A DNA stretch of 64,000 nucleotides from Saccharina japonica. Its lineage: Eukaryota; Sar; Phaeophyceae; Laminariales; Laminariaceae. Under the pieces are notes generated by a model. That model searched no databases. It was not told the DNA's origin and saw nothing but the letters and a program-made list of their open reading frames with translations. The stretch is taken from the NCBI GenBank assembly GCA_008828725.1, contig MEHQ01004583.1:248001-312000 (forward strand), read 5' to 3'. Shown here piece after piece: positions 37,181 through 48,888 of the stretch; position 1 is the stretch's first letter, and every line of letters begins with the position of its first letter. The translations under genes and the position numbers were made by a program.

Positions 37181-37331
37181 CTTTCAACAAGCCGATCAGC
37201 TCGGTCTTCCGGAGCCTCCAAAAGTTGCGCAGCCCTCGTCGTCGGCACTCCTCTCGTAATTCTGGAACAGTCGACGTCTTGCTGTGACTGCCACTCTTGG
37301 CCGAATCTTTGCCCTTGGCCTTATTTTCTCC
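37181..37331 (-). pseudogene. SAP-like module fragment C, near-copy of gene B exon 1
   Basis: On the minus strand a frame reads KAKGKDSAKSG..., then TVPELREECRRRGLRNFWRL and RKTELIGLLKG, very close to the gene B module. It ends at a weaker phase-1 donor-like AAAG|GTGTGA. There is no ATG between the preceding in-frame stop and the module, and no T5orf172 exon before gene B. It is either a broken duplicate or an internal exon of a gene whose first exon lies further upstream. Confidence 0.5.
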
Positions 37332-37334
37332 TTA

Positions 37335-38120
37335 TGTGCGTGCGTGCGGATTGGGGGGGGGCGGGGGGGGGCGGGACAACATTAGAAAATTACAACACGA
37401 CAAGGCCAGGCCGCACTCTCTATGAAGGCCGAACGTAGCAAACAGAAACAACGTCGTCGATACCAAAACGTGGCAAACCCTGCTTCAGCTGCAAAGAAAT
37501 CCCCAAATGTATCTCCCCAAGCAGTTTGTCTCAAAAGAAATGGCTGCAGTCCTACACGGGTTAAAAATAAACACGGCGATCGTTCGCAGGTAATACACTG
37601 CTGTCATTGTTGTGGAGGGGCTGCTCGGCGTATCGACGTTCGCTGGATGGCGCAAGCAGAGCCCGAGGCGCATTCGCGCAGGGTTGTTCACTGCGCAGGT
37701 AGAAAACAAAAACTAAAACAATACCTTCACCACTATCCTGATACACCAATGTCACCAATTAGAAGCCCCGACCCCAAGGGCAGCGGATGGGATAGCCCAT
37801 CACGGGGACTGTCTGCGCTTCCGTGACGGGATAATCTACTACTCTACCGCAAGTCTGCAACCCGGGGCCTTCCTAACCGGGTGTCTGGGCTAAACTATTC
37901 AGACCCTGCATCAGCGGCAAGCTATATACTACCAGATTACAACACACAGACGCTAGTGTTACTGGCTTGGGAAGAACACACGCATTTTAAATGGCTCAAG
38001 GCGGTCCGAACGAGCCGCGTATCGATCGAGCGATGTGAGCCGTCTACACCACCGCTCAAGCACGTCAGTCGCTCTGCGTACGTGGGAACATCAATTTGGA
38101 GGACGTGGCATAGTTCGCGC
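37335..38120. other. Stretch without supported gene
   Basis: GC-rich G-runs lie at 37350-37372. A 134-codon frame (37422-37826 plus) is basic at its start and cysteine-bearing in the middle, but overlaps other frames and has no recognisable motif. Confidence 0.35.
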
Positions 38121-38127
38121 AATAATT

Positions 38128-38238
38128 GAACATCTACAGGAGGTATTTTGCTAATAAAGAGCTTCGAGAACGGGCTTACCCAACATGGAACATCTACAGG
38201 CATTACTTTGCTGAAGACAACTGCGAGAAACGGTAAAA
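38128..38238 (+). repeat. Short tandem repeat with peptide-like unit
   Basis: GAACATCTACAGG followed by TATTTTGCT / TACTTTGCT and a CGAGAA(A)CGG end occurs twice, about 60 bp apart. In one frame this reads NIYRRYFANKELRER then NIYRHYFAEDNCEKR and stop. It may be a piece of a repeat protein or chance. Confidence 0.4.
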
Positions 38239-38813
38239 AACTTGGCATGCAATTCGTCGAACTCATATGTAGGCAGTGTTTCGGAATACACGTAATACAT
38301 GTAATCATGCCAGCTATCGGATTGCGGACGTTAAATACCTTCGCGGTGACCAAGAAATTCCCGAATCTAAGCAACCGCTCGATACAGTCCAACGAAAACA
38401 ATCAGCTGTGAATATAACCGAGCCAGCTGACTGACATTCGGCAAGTTAAAGCTGAGATGAAACGCCCGCCGCGCGCGCGAAACCTGGTACTGCTGTTGTA
38501 GCTACTACTCTCAAAATATGAACATCGACATTTTATTATCTTTAGTTTTTTCCCAACGAAAAAGAGCGACAGACTCCGACTCCGACCCGAGGCCACTTAA
38601 GGATAGACTATCCCAGGTTACGTAGTGCCTTCGTTGTGTTTCGTGCCGATGTGCGTCGAATTGTGATACGTACTCCTATTAGTTGTTATCCAATACGAAG
38701 TATATAAACAGATACTACTACAATGTTTTCACATGTACTCTGGCACCTTTTAATCCGCCCAACCCTCTGTAATCCGCTGGGGCCGCTCGCTCGTTCACGC
38801 GCACACAACGCAC

Positions 38814-38931
38814 CTTGGTTGAGAGTTTGGATGAGGCCATCCTTGGCGAGGCCACTGCATCCAGAGATCCCGCGGCGTTTGCACTCTGCGTACAACTGCT
38901 TCTTCGTCCAGCTGTCGTCCACGAGGTTCAT
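38814..38931 (-). CDS. SAP-like module exon (orphan copy D)
   Basis: ATG 38931 opens a 118-nt exon coding MNLVDDSWTKKQLYAECKRR..., ending LIQTLNQ with a phase-1 donor G|GTGCGT. It is paralogous to the exon at 23045: same length, phase, start context and upstream stop, and a related purine-rich 5' region. Residues SW.K.LYAECK and the GC..L.K.GLI spacing are shared by the two. Upstream is a GAG-repeat stretch that would encode poly-Glu in another frame. No second exon was recognised in the 2.4 kb that follow on the minus strand, so the full product is unknown. Confidence 0.5.
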
Positions 38932-39207
38932 CGCTTGGGGTTCCACCTCTCACCGCCACGCCCTCCTCCTCCTCCTCCTCCTCCTCCTCCTCTTCCGGTT
39001 GCTCCTTCTCTTTCCCCCCCCTGTAGGTGGGGGCAGGCGAGGGGTGGAGGTAGTCCACGTGTGAAAGTTAGCGTTTCACTTGCCTTTCCAAGACTTGGCA
39101 GGCGTACTATATATATATACATATATGTATTATTTGTATTCTTACTATCATACGTACAGTAGTTCAACTATTTTATAAGAGGTTTTGCTATTTCCTTAAA
39201 CCCTTTT

Positions 39208-39322
39208 ACGGGTGGGCTAATGTAGTAAACACTAGTAAATAGGACCTACGGTACACATCAAAACCTATATATTTACCTAATTTTACTAACAATATTTGGT
39301 CCTATTTACTATGGTGGTCCGT
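39208..39322. mobile_element. MITE family G, copy 2
   Basis: The left end is diverged (ACGGGTGGGCTAATGTAGTA) before TAGTAAATAGGACC. The interior ACACATCAAAACCTATATAT, TTTTACTAACAATATTTGG and right end CCTATTTACTATGG are typical of the family. Confidence 0.85.
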
Positions 39323-39363
39323 AATAGGATCTTGCTCGAGCTCTGGCATATGTCGCGTAACCC

Positions 39364-39950
39364 TTGGACTTAGGGTTTAATTCGTCGCAAGTCAAATCCG
39401 GGTTCTCAAAACAGAGTCCCCCCCGCCCCTCCCTTCCCGTTTGCGCATCCGGATGTACACGCCCTGGTGCTTCGCACGTTTTTTTGGCGATGGGGCCTGC
39501 GCTTTCCATCGCTCGTCGACTCGCGTGCAACACTGCAATACTGCAATCGTGCCATCGTACAATAATAACGCTTCGTCGCGACACACGATTTATGCTCGGT
39601 AATTATGTGGCAATAGCACTGTATGTAACGTAAACCACAGTAGTATACGCAAGAAAAGCCTCCAAACAGGGCTCTAGCCAACCAGCTCTCACGCTTGTTC
39701 GAGGGCGACCACTGCAGCCGCACGGGCAGGTAGGTGTACGAGCAATAAAGTAGAAATGGAGTTCATATAATACTTGTGAGTAATACCTAATATACCTCAG
39801 TAACACCCACGGTACACCACCTTGTGTATACCGTTGGTACTGGTATGTTGGTAAAATCAAAACTACGTACTACAGCAGTAGTAAATGCACAGGTTGCATT
39901 CGGCTACGAGTACAATAGGCGTCATCGACGCTGGCACATACCGGCACTAC
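39364..39950. other. Stretch without supported gene
   Basis: GTAC-rich sequence with short overlapping frames. No domain, repeat pair or RNA gene is recognised. Confidence 0.35.
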
Positions 39951-39951
39951 T

Positions 39952-40332
39952 ACGGGGGACCCTAGTAAATAGGACCCCCGGTACACACAAAAACCTACAT
40001 ATTCTTCTCCCTCTTTCGTGAAATTAATTAATTGTTATTACACACATACACGCACACTTACATTCGTTTGTGAACATAGAGTATTAGATTACACATAATT
40101 TTATATGTACGTAATGAGGTATATATTATGGTAAAAAGGGTTTTGTCACGAAACTGTATGGCGTTTGTTTCCCGACCGTAAGATTCATTTTCGGCTTCGG
40201 CTGACGGCGGCCCCACCACCCCAACCCGGAACTCGAATCCTAACCCTAACCCTGACCCTAACGAGAGGCGTGCGTGCTTTATTAGGCGATGTTTACTAAC
40301 AATATTTGGTCCTATTTACTATGGCCCCTCGT
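39952..40332. mobile_element. MITE family G, copy 3, interrupted by insert with telomere-like repeat
   Basis: The left part (39952-40015; GGGGGACCCTAGTAAATAGG, CACAAAAACCTACATATT) and right part (40290-40332; TTTACTAACAATATTTGGTC, CTATTTACTATGGCCCC) are separated by about 270 bp of unrelated DNA. The insert includes TAACCCTAACCCTGACCCTA at about 40237-40261. Confidence 0.8.
40237..40262. repeat. Interstitial telomere-like block inside a MITE
   Basis: CCTAACCCTAACCCTGACCC followed by TAAC: three CCCTAA units with one CCCTGA variant. Confidence 0.9.
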
Positions 40333-40339
40333 AATAGAC

Positions 40340-40875
40340 TATAGAGAGACCACCACTACAGCATTTTACGCGTTACGCTACAATTTGGTACCTGGTATAG
40401 TCTAAGCTACAGAGTAGTGTGGGCTCTATTAATAGGTTCTTCAGACTACTCTATATTACGTGTCAGGTAGTCTCTCTGTCTGTATTTACAGTAGGAGGTG
40501 AACTGCAGTAGTTGCTGTAGTTGGAGCGCAAACTCTTTCTCTTGAACGGTATTGCGCGACGGTGCTACAGTACTACTACGTAATACTGCTGTGCGACTGA
40601 GCTGATCCACTCGTACAGAATACATACGAACATAACAAGCGGTCAACTCTACTACTGTATGTACTGCTACGATTGCTACTGCTACATAGCTATACTGCAG
40701 GACGGCTGGTCCTGTAACAAGATGCTACGAGTAGGAATCATAGGTGCCAAGAACATGTCACTGCACCTGCATGCAGATCAACCCTTCTGATCACTATGCT
40801 ACTTTAATGAGGAACGAAATCCGAGGAGCGCGAAGCGCGACAAGGGTTTTGCAATCCTTTTCTAAAATGGGTCGT
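40340..40875. other. Stretch without supported gene
   Basis: GTAC- and TACTAC-rich sequence. No gene or known repeat family is seen. Confidence 0.35.
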
Positions 40876-40877
40876 GC

Positions 40878-40990
40878 GTGGGGGGGGGGGGCGTACTCAT
40901 TTGTTGCTTGCCTTAGTCATTTGACCATTGACCACGCATCCCTTTCGAGACGGAGCACGTCGTGCGTGGGGGTGCGTGCGGTGGTTCGGG
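40878..40990 (+). repeat. GTACTCAT-family repeat, copy d (short form)
   Basis: An 11-base G-run, CGTACTCATTTGTTGCTTGC, CTTAGTCATTTGACCATTGA and TCGAGACGGAGCACG. It matches the minus-strand copy at 62725-62800 almost exactly and the first half of the long copies loosely. Confidence 0.8.
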
Positions 40991-41309
40991 TGCGCGCACG
41001 GACAGAAACGGCTCGGAAACGATCGCCATCTGAGGGTGGCGTGATTAAACGATTTGGACGTATTGACCTTTGCCCCTCGTCTGTCTGTTCCGTTTCGTAT
41101 TCGCCACCGTGCGCCACGTAAACTGGACCGATGTATACATGCTCGGGATCTGTAGACGCATGCTTTTTAGGCTGCCCGTCTTGTGCTGCTCGTGTCGAAA
41201 GCCGTGCCCAGATCGGAGAGCGAGGCGATGGTGACTGTCCTAAGTGAAGGCAGCCTGTGCCACATGTAACTGGGACCTGGGAGGATTGAACCTTATCCCG
41301 CCGCGCTCT

Positions 41310-41832
41310 CTCGAGAACGAGCAGCAAGACAGAGTAGTACCAGCAACTATTCATAGCAACCACCACCACCACCACCAGCAATCACCAACACCACCACCAC
41401 CTGCGCTACCACTACCACCACCAACTAGATAGAAGATGCCCCGTCTTGCAAAAGCCCAGTCTTGGTGGTGGCCGTGGTTGCAGCACAGTTGGTGATGGTG
41501 ATGGTGGTGAGGCTTGGGCTTGGCTTGCGCTCTCTCAAGAACGAGCAGCAAGGCAGCGTAATACCAGCAACCACCACCACCACCACCCCACTAGCCAAGC
41601 AGCAGAAACAGTAGAAGCTTGTTGCTCATGGTGACGGGTGGTCGTGGTGCTGGGGTTTGTGATGTGGTGTATTGGGATGTTGTAATATTATTTCTCTGTA
41701 CTGCTGTAAACGACGAACTGTCACGACTCCGTACGCTGTCTTGCTGCTCGTTCTTGAGAGAGCGCAAGCCAAGCCCACCACCATCTCCATCACCACCTGT
41801 GCTGCAACCACCACCACCGCCACAATCGTATA
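41310..41832. mobile_element. Foldback-type repeat with CTCTC.AGAACGAGCAGCAA arms
   Basis: GCGCTCTCTCAAGAACGAGC at 41528 is inverted at about 41740-41768, together with flanking GGTGATGG, GGTGGTG and GGCTTGGCTTGC blocks, giving arms of about 85 bp around 180 bp. A third, direct copy (GCGCTCTCTCGAGAACGAGC) lies at 41304. ACC/CCA triplet runs join the copies. Confidence 0.75.
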
Positions 41833-42334
41833 CTACACCAGTACAAGGGCTCCGCATGGAGGCCGGCATACTACTCCGTACCAGGTGCCAGGAACACCGG
41901 TACAAGGGCTCCGCTGCCCCCATGCTTCGGATAGGAAAATATTCCCGGCATTGAGCCGTAGTTGGTGTGAATTATCAAAACCTCATTTCCGAGTCATCCT
42001 CAGATATGCACCAGCAGTCCACCCACCAGTAGAAGGTTTTTGAAAACCGAAAAAAAATATTCGAAACTCTGTTTCGACGCGCTTTCAAGTGTTATATACA
42101 CCCAGAGTCGGACCGAATTGGGCTCGCTCTTCTCAGAACACTTGCGGTGAAGACCTATCTAGACTCGTGTTTCTTTTCTCCAGGGAAATTGTTCGGATTT
42201 TCTACGGTGTTGCCGTTTTCGGAGAAAAAAATCAGGAAGAGATTTCCAACTGCTGCATATCGACGTTTCATCTGAAAATGAAGCCTGCTTTTCGAATAAA
42301 TCGCATCCGAACCTGATTTTGAGGAAACTGGAGT

Positions 42335-42589
42335 ATGTCGACAACGTTTCAAAATGATATCCTGAAGAAATGGCAAGCGGCGTTGAATGCCCCTCCCGAA
42401 ATGGCTGGTGGGAATTCAACAAAATCGGCCCCGATTCGCCCGTTTCCCGGGTCAAAACACGCCTGTGAAGGTGTTGAACCCTCCATTTTCAGGTTTCAAA
42501 ACCGATTCGCCGTAAGAGATGGCCAAACATATGAAATACAAGGTTTTGGGGCTGACGCGCATGACTTAACGATGAAATTTTGGTGGTGA
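42335..42589 (+). CDS. Open frame of 84 codons with even composition, unknown
   Basis: The frame reads MSTTFQNDILKKWQAALNAP..., later FRFQNRFAVRDGQTYEIQGF and DLTMKFWW. The amino-acid mix is unusually even for this window, and no simple repeat underlies it. No family is recognised, and the end overlaps a repeat phrase seen again at 42691 and 42847. It may be an element remnant. Confidence 0.25.
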   Translation: MSTTFQNDILKKWQAALNAPPEMAGGNSTKSAPIRPFPGSKHACEGVEPSIFRFQNRFAVRDGQTYEIQGFGADAHDLTMKFWW

Positions 42590-42880
42590 AACCAGAGAGT
42601 TTACACACCAGTCGACGCACACAGCAACCCACTCACCCACCAATCCACACCCACCGACCTGTACCCTGTACCCACCCGCCCGCCATGCAAGGTCTTTTCG
42701 CTGACGCGCACCGCTCAACACGTAAATCTTGGTGGTGGATAGTGTTAGTGTTGGTAGGGCCAACTAGCCCACGCACCAACCGACACACCCAGTAACAGCG
42801 CACCAAGCCATGCACACACACTCGCCCATTCAGCCACTATTCGTACAAGGTTTTTGCGCTGACGAGCATTAACAGTGACA
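42540..42880. repeat. Three spaced copies of an AAGGTTTT..GCTGACG phrase with ACCC-rich spacers
   Basis: CAAGGTTTTGGGGCTGACGC, CAAGGTCTTTTCGCTGACGC and CAAGGTTTTTGCGCTGACGA begin at 42540, 42688 and 42846, about 150 bp apart, with CACCCACC-type sequence between them. Confidence 0.65.
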
Positions 42881-43863
42881 ACGATCCCAACACTAATGCT
42901 GGAACACAGCAGTAAAACTACGAGAGGAACCGCCAACGCAGTTATGAGTTTGGCCACACTTCCTGGCGTCTGTCACACTCCTCATTCTCACCGTTCTTGT
43001 AAGGCATAGATGCACGAACACGTGGACCAACATGGGCGTCCGGAACCCCTGACAGCGCTGCAAGAGCATCGCTACGAGATACCAGGTAACGGAGATCGAA
43101 CTGAGATCAACACTACTCGTACCACTCTGTACGAACGTACGTATACTTAAAACAGAAACACAAGCACGCGTGTGAGTCATGAGTACTCACGCTCTAGTTG
43201 ATACAACCTCGTCTTCTTACCGAAAGAGGCTTAGGCACCTTGCACCATATGAGCAGCTGTTAGTTAGAAGGAGCAGCTTTCCCGGGAAGCGTCTGGGTAG
43301 CTACTCTAAACAGCACCAGGGTGTAACCTTTTTGAGCTGCGCTCACAATAGCAGGGAGTTGCATATGCAGGATCTGGATGTCTGTCTAGGGGTTGTACGT
43401 ATCTTTGGATTGAAAAAAAACAGAACGAAAAAAATGGTCAACGGCTCGGCACACCAATGTACTGCGAGTAGTTTTACTTCTCCGTCATACAGCACACACC
43501 ACGCAACCACCGTGGTGGGCCTGCAATGCGGTGGGCTCGCCCAGTGAAGCGCTGCACGGCGTGAGCCCTTGGGGACCCTGAGATAGCGACCAAAACAATG
43601 ATATCGTTATCAATAACTAGCATTCGTATGTAGCTACGAGGATACGAATAATATGATACGACGAAGCAGTATACGATACAGGCAGTAGTGATACAGTACC
43701 AGTACAAGAGAGGAGCCCTATGCGCAGGAGCAACCGGCGAAACGTTTTGTGCAGGATGCCGGTTTTAATGGGTGAGGCTGGCCTATTGGGCCACATGTGT
43801 TTGTTTTTTTTTATCGCCATCAAAACACGCGGCTGCCCCTGCCGACCTCGTGCCGCCCGAAGG

Positions 43864-43905
43864 GTTGGGGTTAGGGTTAGGGTTAGGGTAAGGGTTAGGG
43901 TTATG
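43864..43905. repeat. Interstitial telomere repeat (TTAGGG)n
   Basis: GGTTGGGGTTAGGGTTAGGG continues for six to seven units with one GTAAGGG variant. It is the longest telomere-type block in the window. Confidence 0.92.
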
Positions 43906-43909
43906 TCTG

Positions 43910-44445
43910 GGGTTGGCTTGGTCTGGGTCGACGGGCAAGGACAAAATTAACCACATAGAGCCCGCACAAAAAAAATCGTCGGTTGCTCCTGCACATAGGG
44001 CGCGCCAGTACAGGACACCTACGCGTATTAATAATAAGAAAAAAAGCCAAGAAGAAAGCCGGGCTGAGATTTAGAGGAAAATAATAAATTCGGGGGTCGT
44101 TATCTTGAAATTAGTGTAAAGCAACCTCTCTCAAATAAGAAATCCAATCTGGACCAGATTCATTTCCTGTACTGTAGACGCGCAGGATCGTGCGCATGTT
44201 GTGCCGTACGACGACTCCTTGCACCCGTGTGACTCGGATACCAATTTGTATAGAGCACGAGCCATCCCCCAATCATATGCAGCGGCTGCTGTTGCTGTGA
44301 TCTTCATTTTTAATCGACAAGTCGACAAATTTCCTCATTGATTCCCAAGAGGATAAAACCCCGCCGTGTATTTATTATGCAAGAACCACACACGCCCACG
44401 TCCACTCAAAGTCACGAATCCAAACTCCCCACAGGTTGACTTTTT
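43910..44445. other. Stretch without supported gene
   Basis: No domain, repeat pair or RNA gene is recognised between the telomere-like block and the SINE copy at 44450. Confidence 0.35.
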
Positions 44446-44449
44446 TCTT

Positions 44450-44665
44450 TTCTTTTCTTCCAAACATGTACATATATTCGCCCTTATCTTATCTCTCCCC
44501 GCTACTACGACAACAGTAGTCGTAACTCACATCCGGGGGGGTGTATATGATAACAGGCTCTCACCCCCCCCTCTCCACACTACGGTTCTTGCCTTGTATT
44601 TTTACCGCGAGAAGACGTCAGCCCTTGTTTCCCTCGTCGGGATGGACTTGCTTCCCTGGCGTCGC
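44450..44665 (-). mobile_element. tRNA-headed SINE family, copy 2 (head missing)
   Basis: On the minus strand: GACGAGGGAAACAAGGGCTG, CGTCTTCTCGCGGTAAAAAT, CAAGGCAAGAACCGTAG, a G-run, TGAGAGCCTGTTATC, GGATGTGAGTTACGACT and GAGATAAGATAAGGGCGAA. The tail is AAAAG-rich (44449-44461). The body matches copies 1 and 3; the tRNA-like head is absent. Confidence 0.75.
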
Positions 44666-44699
44666 TTCAAGGGGAGAGGCTTGGACACGCCCGGTTATT

Positions 44700-45960
44700 G
44701 AGTGGAGCAGGCCGTTCCAGTATAATGTGATGTCCTGGCGCCCTCACGTCGTCGTTCGGCTAGTTTTTGGGCTAGATGGTGTGCGGTCATCATAACGGTC
44801 GTCAGCTGGATATGGACCGTCCTGAGGATACAACCGGGTGGGTCTCGCTCTCCTGCGGCGGCTCCACCTACCTACAAGACCGACTCAAATTCACAGTGAA
44901 AAAAAAAACGAAGACCGAATAATTGCAACATGTGTCCCCCCGAATCGTGGATACAGCTGTAAACAGACATTATGTACCAGGTGCGTACATGATAGATGCT
45001 GCGCTACTTTAAGCATGTATGTGCCGATAGGCCTCTTGCTTGGTGCGCGGTGAGCATGCGGAGCAGTCGTCATGTGATCCAACCAGTACTCATTGGCGGC
45101 CACAGGGTGGGATAGAGCGTCTAGCCGAGTTGGAGAGGGGAAGAGGGGGGACGGAGGGGGGGGGGGGGTCCTAAATTCGCTGAGAAATAAGAAGACTCAC
45201 GCGCGTGCACGCAGTCCAACTGTCTGGGTCTCAAGGGAACTCGCAGCAAACCAGTCAAGTGCGGGGGTGCGGGGAGGTGATGCTCCCGCGTGGCATCCGC
45301 GTGATCAGATCGGCCACGCCATGTCCGGATGCGGGAAGCAAGTGGTACCGGGAAGTGATACGGGGCCCCTGTGACTAATCAGGGCACTGCATCATGTCTG
45401 CTGGCTTACCCGAGGGTATGTCTGCATATACTGCAATACGGGCGTGGGAATGAACCTGTGGCTGAGCCCATCTTGCAATCATTCGAGCTCCATCGGCCAA
45501 CGTACCGAGAAAATGTGAAACATAAATAAATGCCTTCCCGCGGTATGGAGGACTTGGCAAATACCAACCAACTTGTTTAGCTGACATGGGGCACATTCTG
45601 ATTGTAGTTGCAGGTTGTTTTCGCTTGCAGACATTATAAACAAGACACAAGTTGAGAATGTCTTGTCGGACGCCATGGGCGGGGTCTAGCCCATTTCCCA
45701 TACTTACTGGTAATTATTTTTTTTATCACAGACTTTATCGGAGACTATATCCTCCAAAAAGTGGGAGAAGTGATAGAGAGCGTAAGGCGTTTTGAGGGCG
45801 GGGGGGTATTTCGTTATTTCCTGGTGGTACGTAGGTCTGGCCCATACTCGACGCCCAGCCGATGCGCCGCAGTGTTTCCCTTCCAAAGCCGGCCAGCACT
45901 TTTGGAGTAATGAACCCCCCGCGTCACAAAATGTGAGAGTGGGTATTGTAGCCCGTGTGC
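44700..45960. other. Stretch without supported gene
   Basis: A G-run lies at 45157-45168. Frames of 90-133 codons on both strands overlap and lack motifs. Confidence 0.35.
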
Positions 45961-45973
45961 GCCGAAACACCAC

Positions 45974-46030
45974 AGCAGTAGTAGTAGTAGTAGTAGTAGT
46001 AGAAGTAGAAGTAGTAGTAGTAATAGTAGT
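45974..46030. repeat. (AGT)n microsatellite with AGA variants
   Basis: About 18 AGT-type units. Poly-Val, poly-Leu and poly-Thr frames over it are artefacts. A (GA)n tract follows at 46213-46233. Confidence 0.95.
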
Positions 46031-46502
46031 ATCTGCGCACAAACAACAACGGCCGATCGTTGACCCCTTCTGAATTGCATCCGGGTTCTTACGTTTCGGG
46101 CACAATCTCCTCTGAATTAGAGTAGGGTTCGTTTTGCAGTGTTACTTGGCCAATCGAGAGAGTCACACGTGTTGGTATCATCTTAGCCCATTTCTTGCCG
46201 CTCCAGGTGCTCCGGAGAGAGAGAGAGAGAGAGCAAGTAGTCCTCTTCCAAGAGAAAATACTAGTAACGCCTCCACAACAACAGAGGGGAAACGGGGATA
46301 CCATGCCGACACTCGGTCTATAACAGTAGTCATGTAGTGCGGGCTCGGACTATCTCCTTGTCTTGAATTGCTGACACAGTTCGGGGAGTATGACTCGATG
46401 CTGCGGAATATATCGCAGCAAGCCAATATTATTTTATGAATGACACTAACCATGCAGACGTGTTGTCAGATCTAATCAGATGGCAAATAATGCTACTGTT
46501 AA

Positions 46503-46600
46503 GTGGGACCATAGTAAATAGGACCAAAAACGTTATTAAGAGTAAGGTTAGGGTAAGGTTTGAATGTGTACCGTAAGTCCTATTCACTATGGTCCCCCGT
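46503..46600. mobile_element. MITE family G, copy 4, with telomere-like core
   Basis: GGGACCATAGTAAATAGGACC and TCCTATTCACTATGGTCCC form the ends. The core includes AAGGTTAGGGTAAGGTTTG, which resembles a TTAGGG block, in place of the usual ATATAT stretch. Confidence 0.85.
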
Positions 46601-48190
46601 AATATTCGGATCGATGCCAAGGATTTTGCTGCGTGGCGCCTCTACGATTTTATTTTGATTGCATGGCACGCACCGCGCTGTAATGATATAGCCACGCACC
46701 GACATCCACACTTACTCGCGAACAAACTATCGACGGGACTTTTTATTAGGTTAGCGAAATCGACGCGGTATAAAGTGAACAAGCGTGTGGTTTTCGCCAT
46801 TAATTGAGCGGAGCAAAGCTCGAGTATGGCTGAGAGGACTTACGATCGAGCGTACGAAGATTGTTTTTTCAGACATCCTACTATAGAAAGCGACTGTTCG
46901 TCGGTAATGGACGCGACGAACACTGGCTGTTACACGAATACGTATATAGCAGTAATGGTATTTACCATGCCTGGTAAGGGGCCAAGATGTGTGGCGACGC
47001 TAAAGGTGCGGGCCTCCCGACTGCAATGTGGTGCATGTTTTTTCGGTAAATTGCGCCGCTTTTATGGCAGGCTTAAAGGCGGTTATTGCATGCTGCATTG
47101 TGAAACACACCAATCTCTCTCGAATAGGGGATGGATTTAATATTCCAGAATCATGAAAATATATGTTTAAATCCCCCAGTCTCCATCTCACAAGACGGGT
47201 GCTGATATTATGCCGGGTGCCAGGTACCTGATGCAAGGTATGAGATAAATGTTCCACTCTGCTGGTACTATTAAAGCTCCACAAAGAGTCAGTCCTTCGT
47301 ACTGAATTTTCCGCCCCGATGTATAGCCGGCATTCCACGATATGATAACAATTTGCAACAATGCAAGCAAATGGTTTGTGGTAGTCACAGGTCGGATTCC
47401 AAGACCCTGCTTAGCCCCATGTATGGAATCACAGAGCTTTGTATCTACTGTACGAGTAATAGGATAATGCTTCAATATTTCCCTAAGGTGGTTTATACCA
47501 GGTATCAGGTTGTAGGGCCTCCCAAGGGCGCGCACGACAATCGCACGGAGGCTTTTGTAGTAACGCTGTGGTGTCAAATCGCGGCACGACTGTCATAGCT
47601 ATCGTCGGCATTGTGTGCAACGTTGTATGTAGCGACCGGGAAGGGATAGATCATACAGTCGTGACGCCGTGGTAAGCCTCAGGCAAGACTACGAGTAGCC
47701 TTCGAGTAATTTTAGCGTGTGATGAATTGTTGGCGTCGTCATTTTAGATGGCCGGCTGGTGGGCCACGCTGGCTAGCATGTTCAATGGCCTAATTAATAC
47801 ACCTGGTTGTGGGGTGTCAAATGTTTTCATGCGTGCCGTAATCTCTACAGTAATAGCAGAGTTCAAGGGGCGATCAGAGATAGCGAAAAATACATTTTGT
47901 TTTAGGGATTTTCAGGTGGAATGTGTTCTGCTATTATATTCGAAAATATTTCTGCTACTGTACTTACAGTAGTTCGTTTTGATTCTCCCTCCGGATCTCG
48001 TACTTCTTGCGGGAAGGCGTACGAACCAAAAATTGGAACACAAATAATTTGGTAAAAATTACCAGAAACAAATAGTTCACCACGATATTGACGATCTGAC
48101 GCTGGCGGTATATCTCTCCACAGCGTGTAGTATGTGCGTGGGGTATGCGAACTATGCGTGCTATCTTCGTACAGAGCTCGCTGCTGGTCT
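46601..48190. other. Stretch with two weak open frames only
   Basis: A 104-codon frame (46826-47140 plus, MAERTYDRAYEDCFFRHP...) and a 129-codon frame (47188-47577 minus) have fairly even composition but no recognisable motif, splice context or homologue. I do not call them genes. Confidence 0.3.
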
Positions 48191-48193
48191 ATT

Positions 48194-48297
48194 ACGGGCA
48201 ACACCATAGTAAATTCGACCTTCCGTACGCACAAAAACCTATATACTTACGTTTTTTTACTAACAAAATTTGGTCGTGTTTACTATGCCCCCCCCGT
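48194..48297. mobile_element. MITE family G, copy 5 (diverged)
   Basis: ACGGGCAACACCATAGTAAAT, CACAAAAACCTATATACTTA, TTTTTACTAACAAAATTTGG and TTTACTATGCCCCCCCCGT keep the family order. The ends have drifted. Confidence 0.8.
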
Positions 48298-48888
48298 TAT
48301 AGAAAAAGAAGTTAATCTCGAAACATTTCGCAGCGTTGGCGAGATCTTGAATGCCCCTTCAGAAATATTGTGTGTCTGTCCTCTTCTTGTCGCATCACCC
48401 AGTACGAGCCAGATTGGTTCTGAAATGAATTGGTGTATGTGTAGCACTTCGGGGCTGGTTTTCACGAGATTCCAGGAAGTGCTGTAGCTTGCATCATATA
48501 TCTCAAGGCCGTGACGCAATCTCACCATGGCAGGCATATAGTATCATATTTCGAGGGTTTCATAGCCATACCAAAAGCATGCTACAGGAGGGGCATTCTG
48601 TCAAAAAAACAGTTGTGTCTGCGAATCACTCAGCTCAGGATCTTCTGGAGCAGATGGAAGGGAAGCGCAGCGGCAACAGTGATACCCCGCATTTCGCTGC
48701 ATCGCATCCTACATTACCGCTCAATACCCCGCCCCCGACTCGCACTGTTTTTGGGATTCCCAAAGCGAAGCCGTTATCCTGTAATGTGCCGCTTTTCCGT
48801 GGACAACACAACACCCACCCTCTGCGATCAATGTAATCAATGCTGCCAATATCACCAATTCCATAAATGCTGTCATTGCCATCAAATG

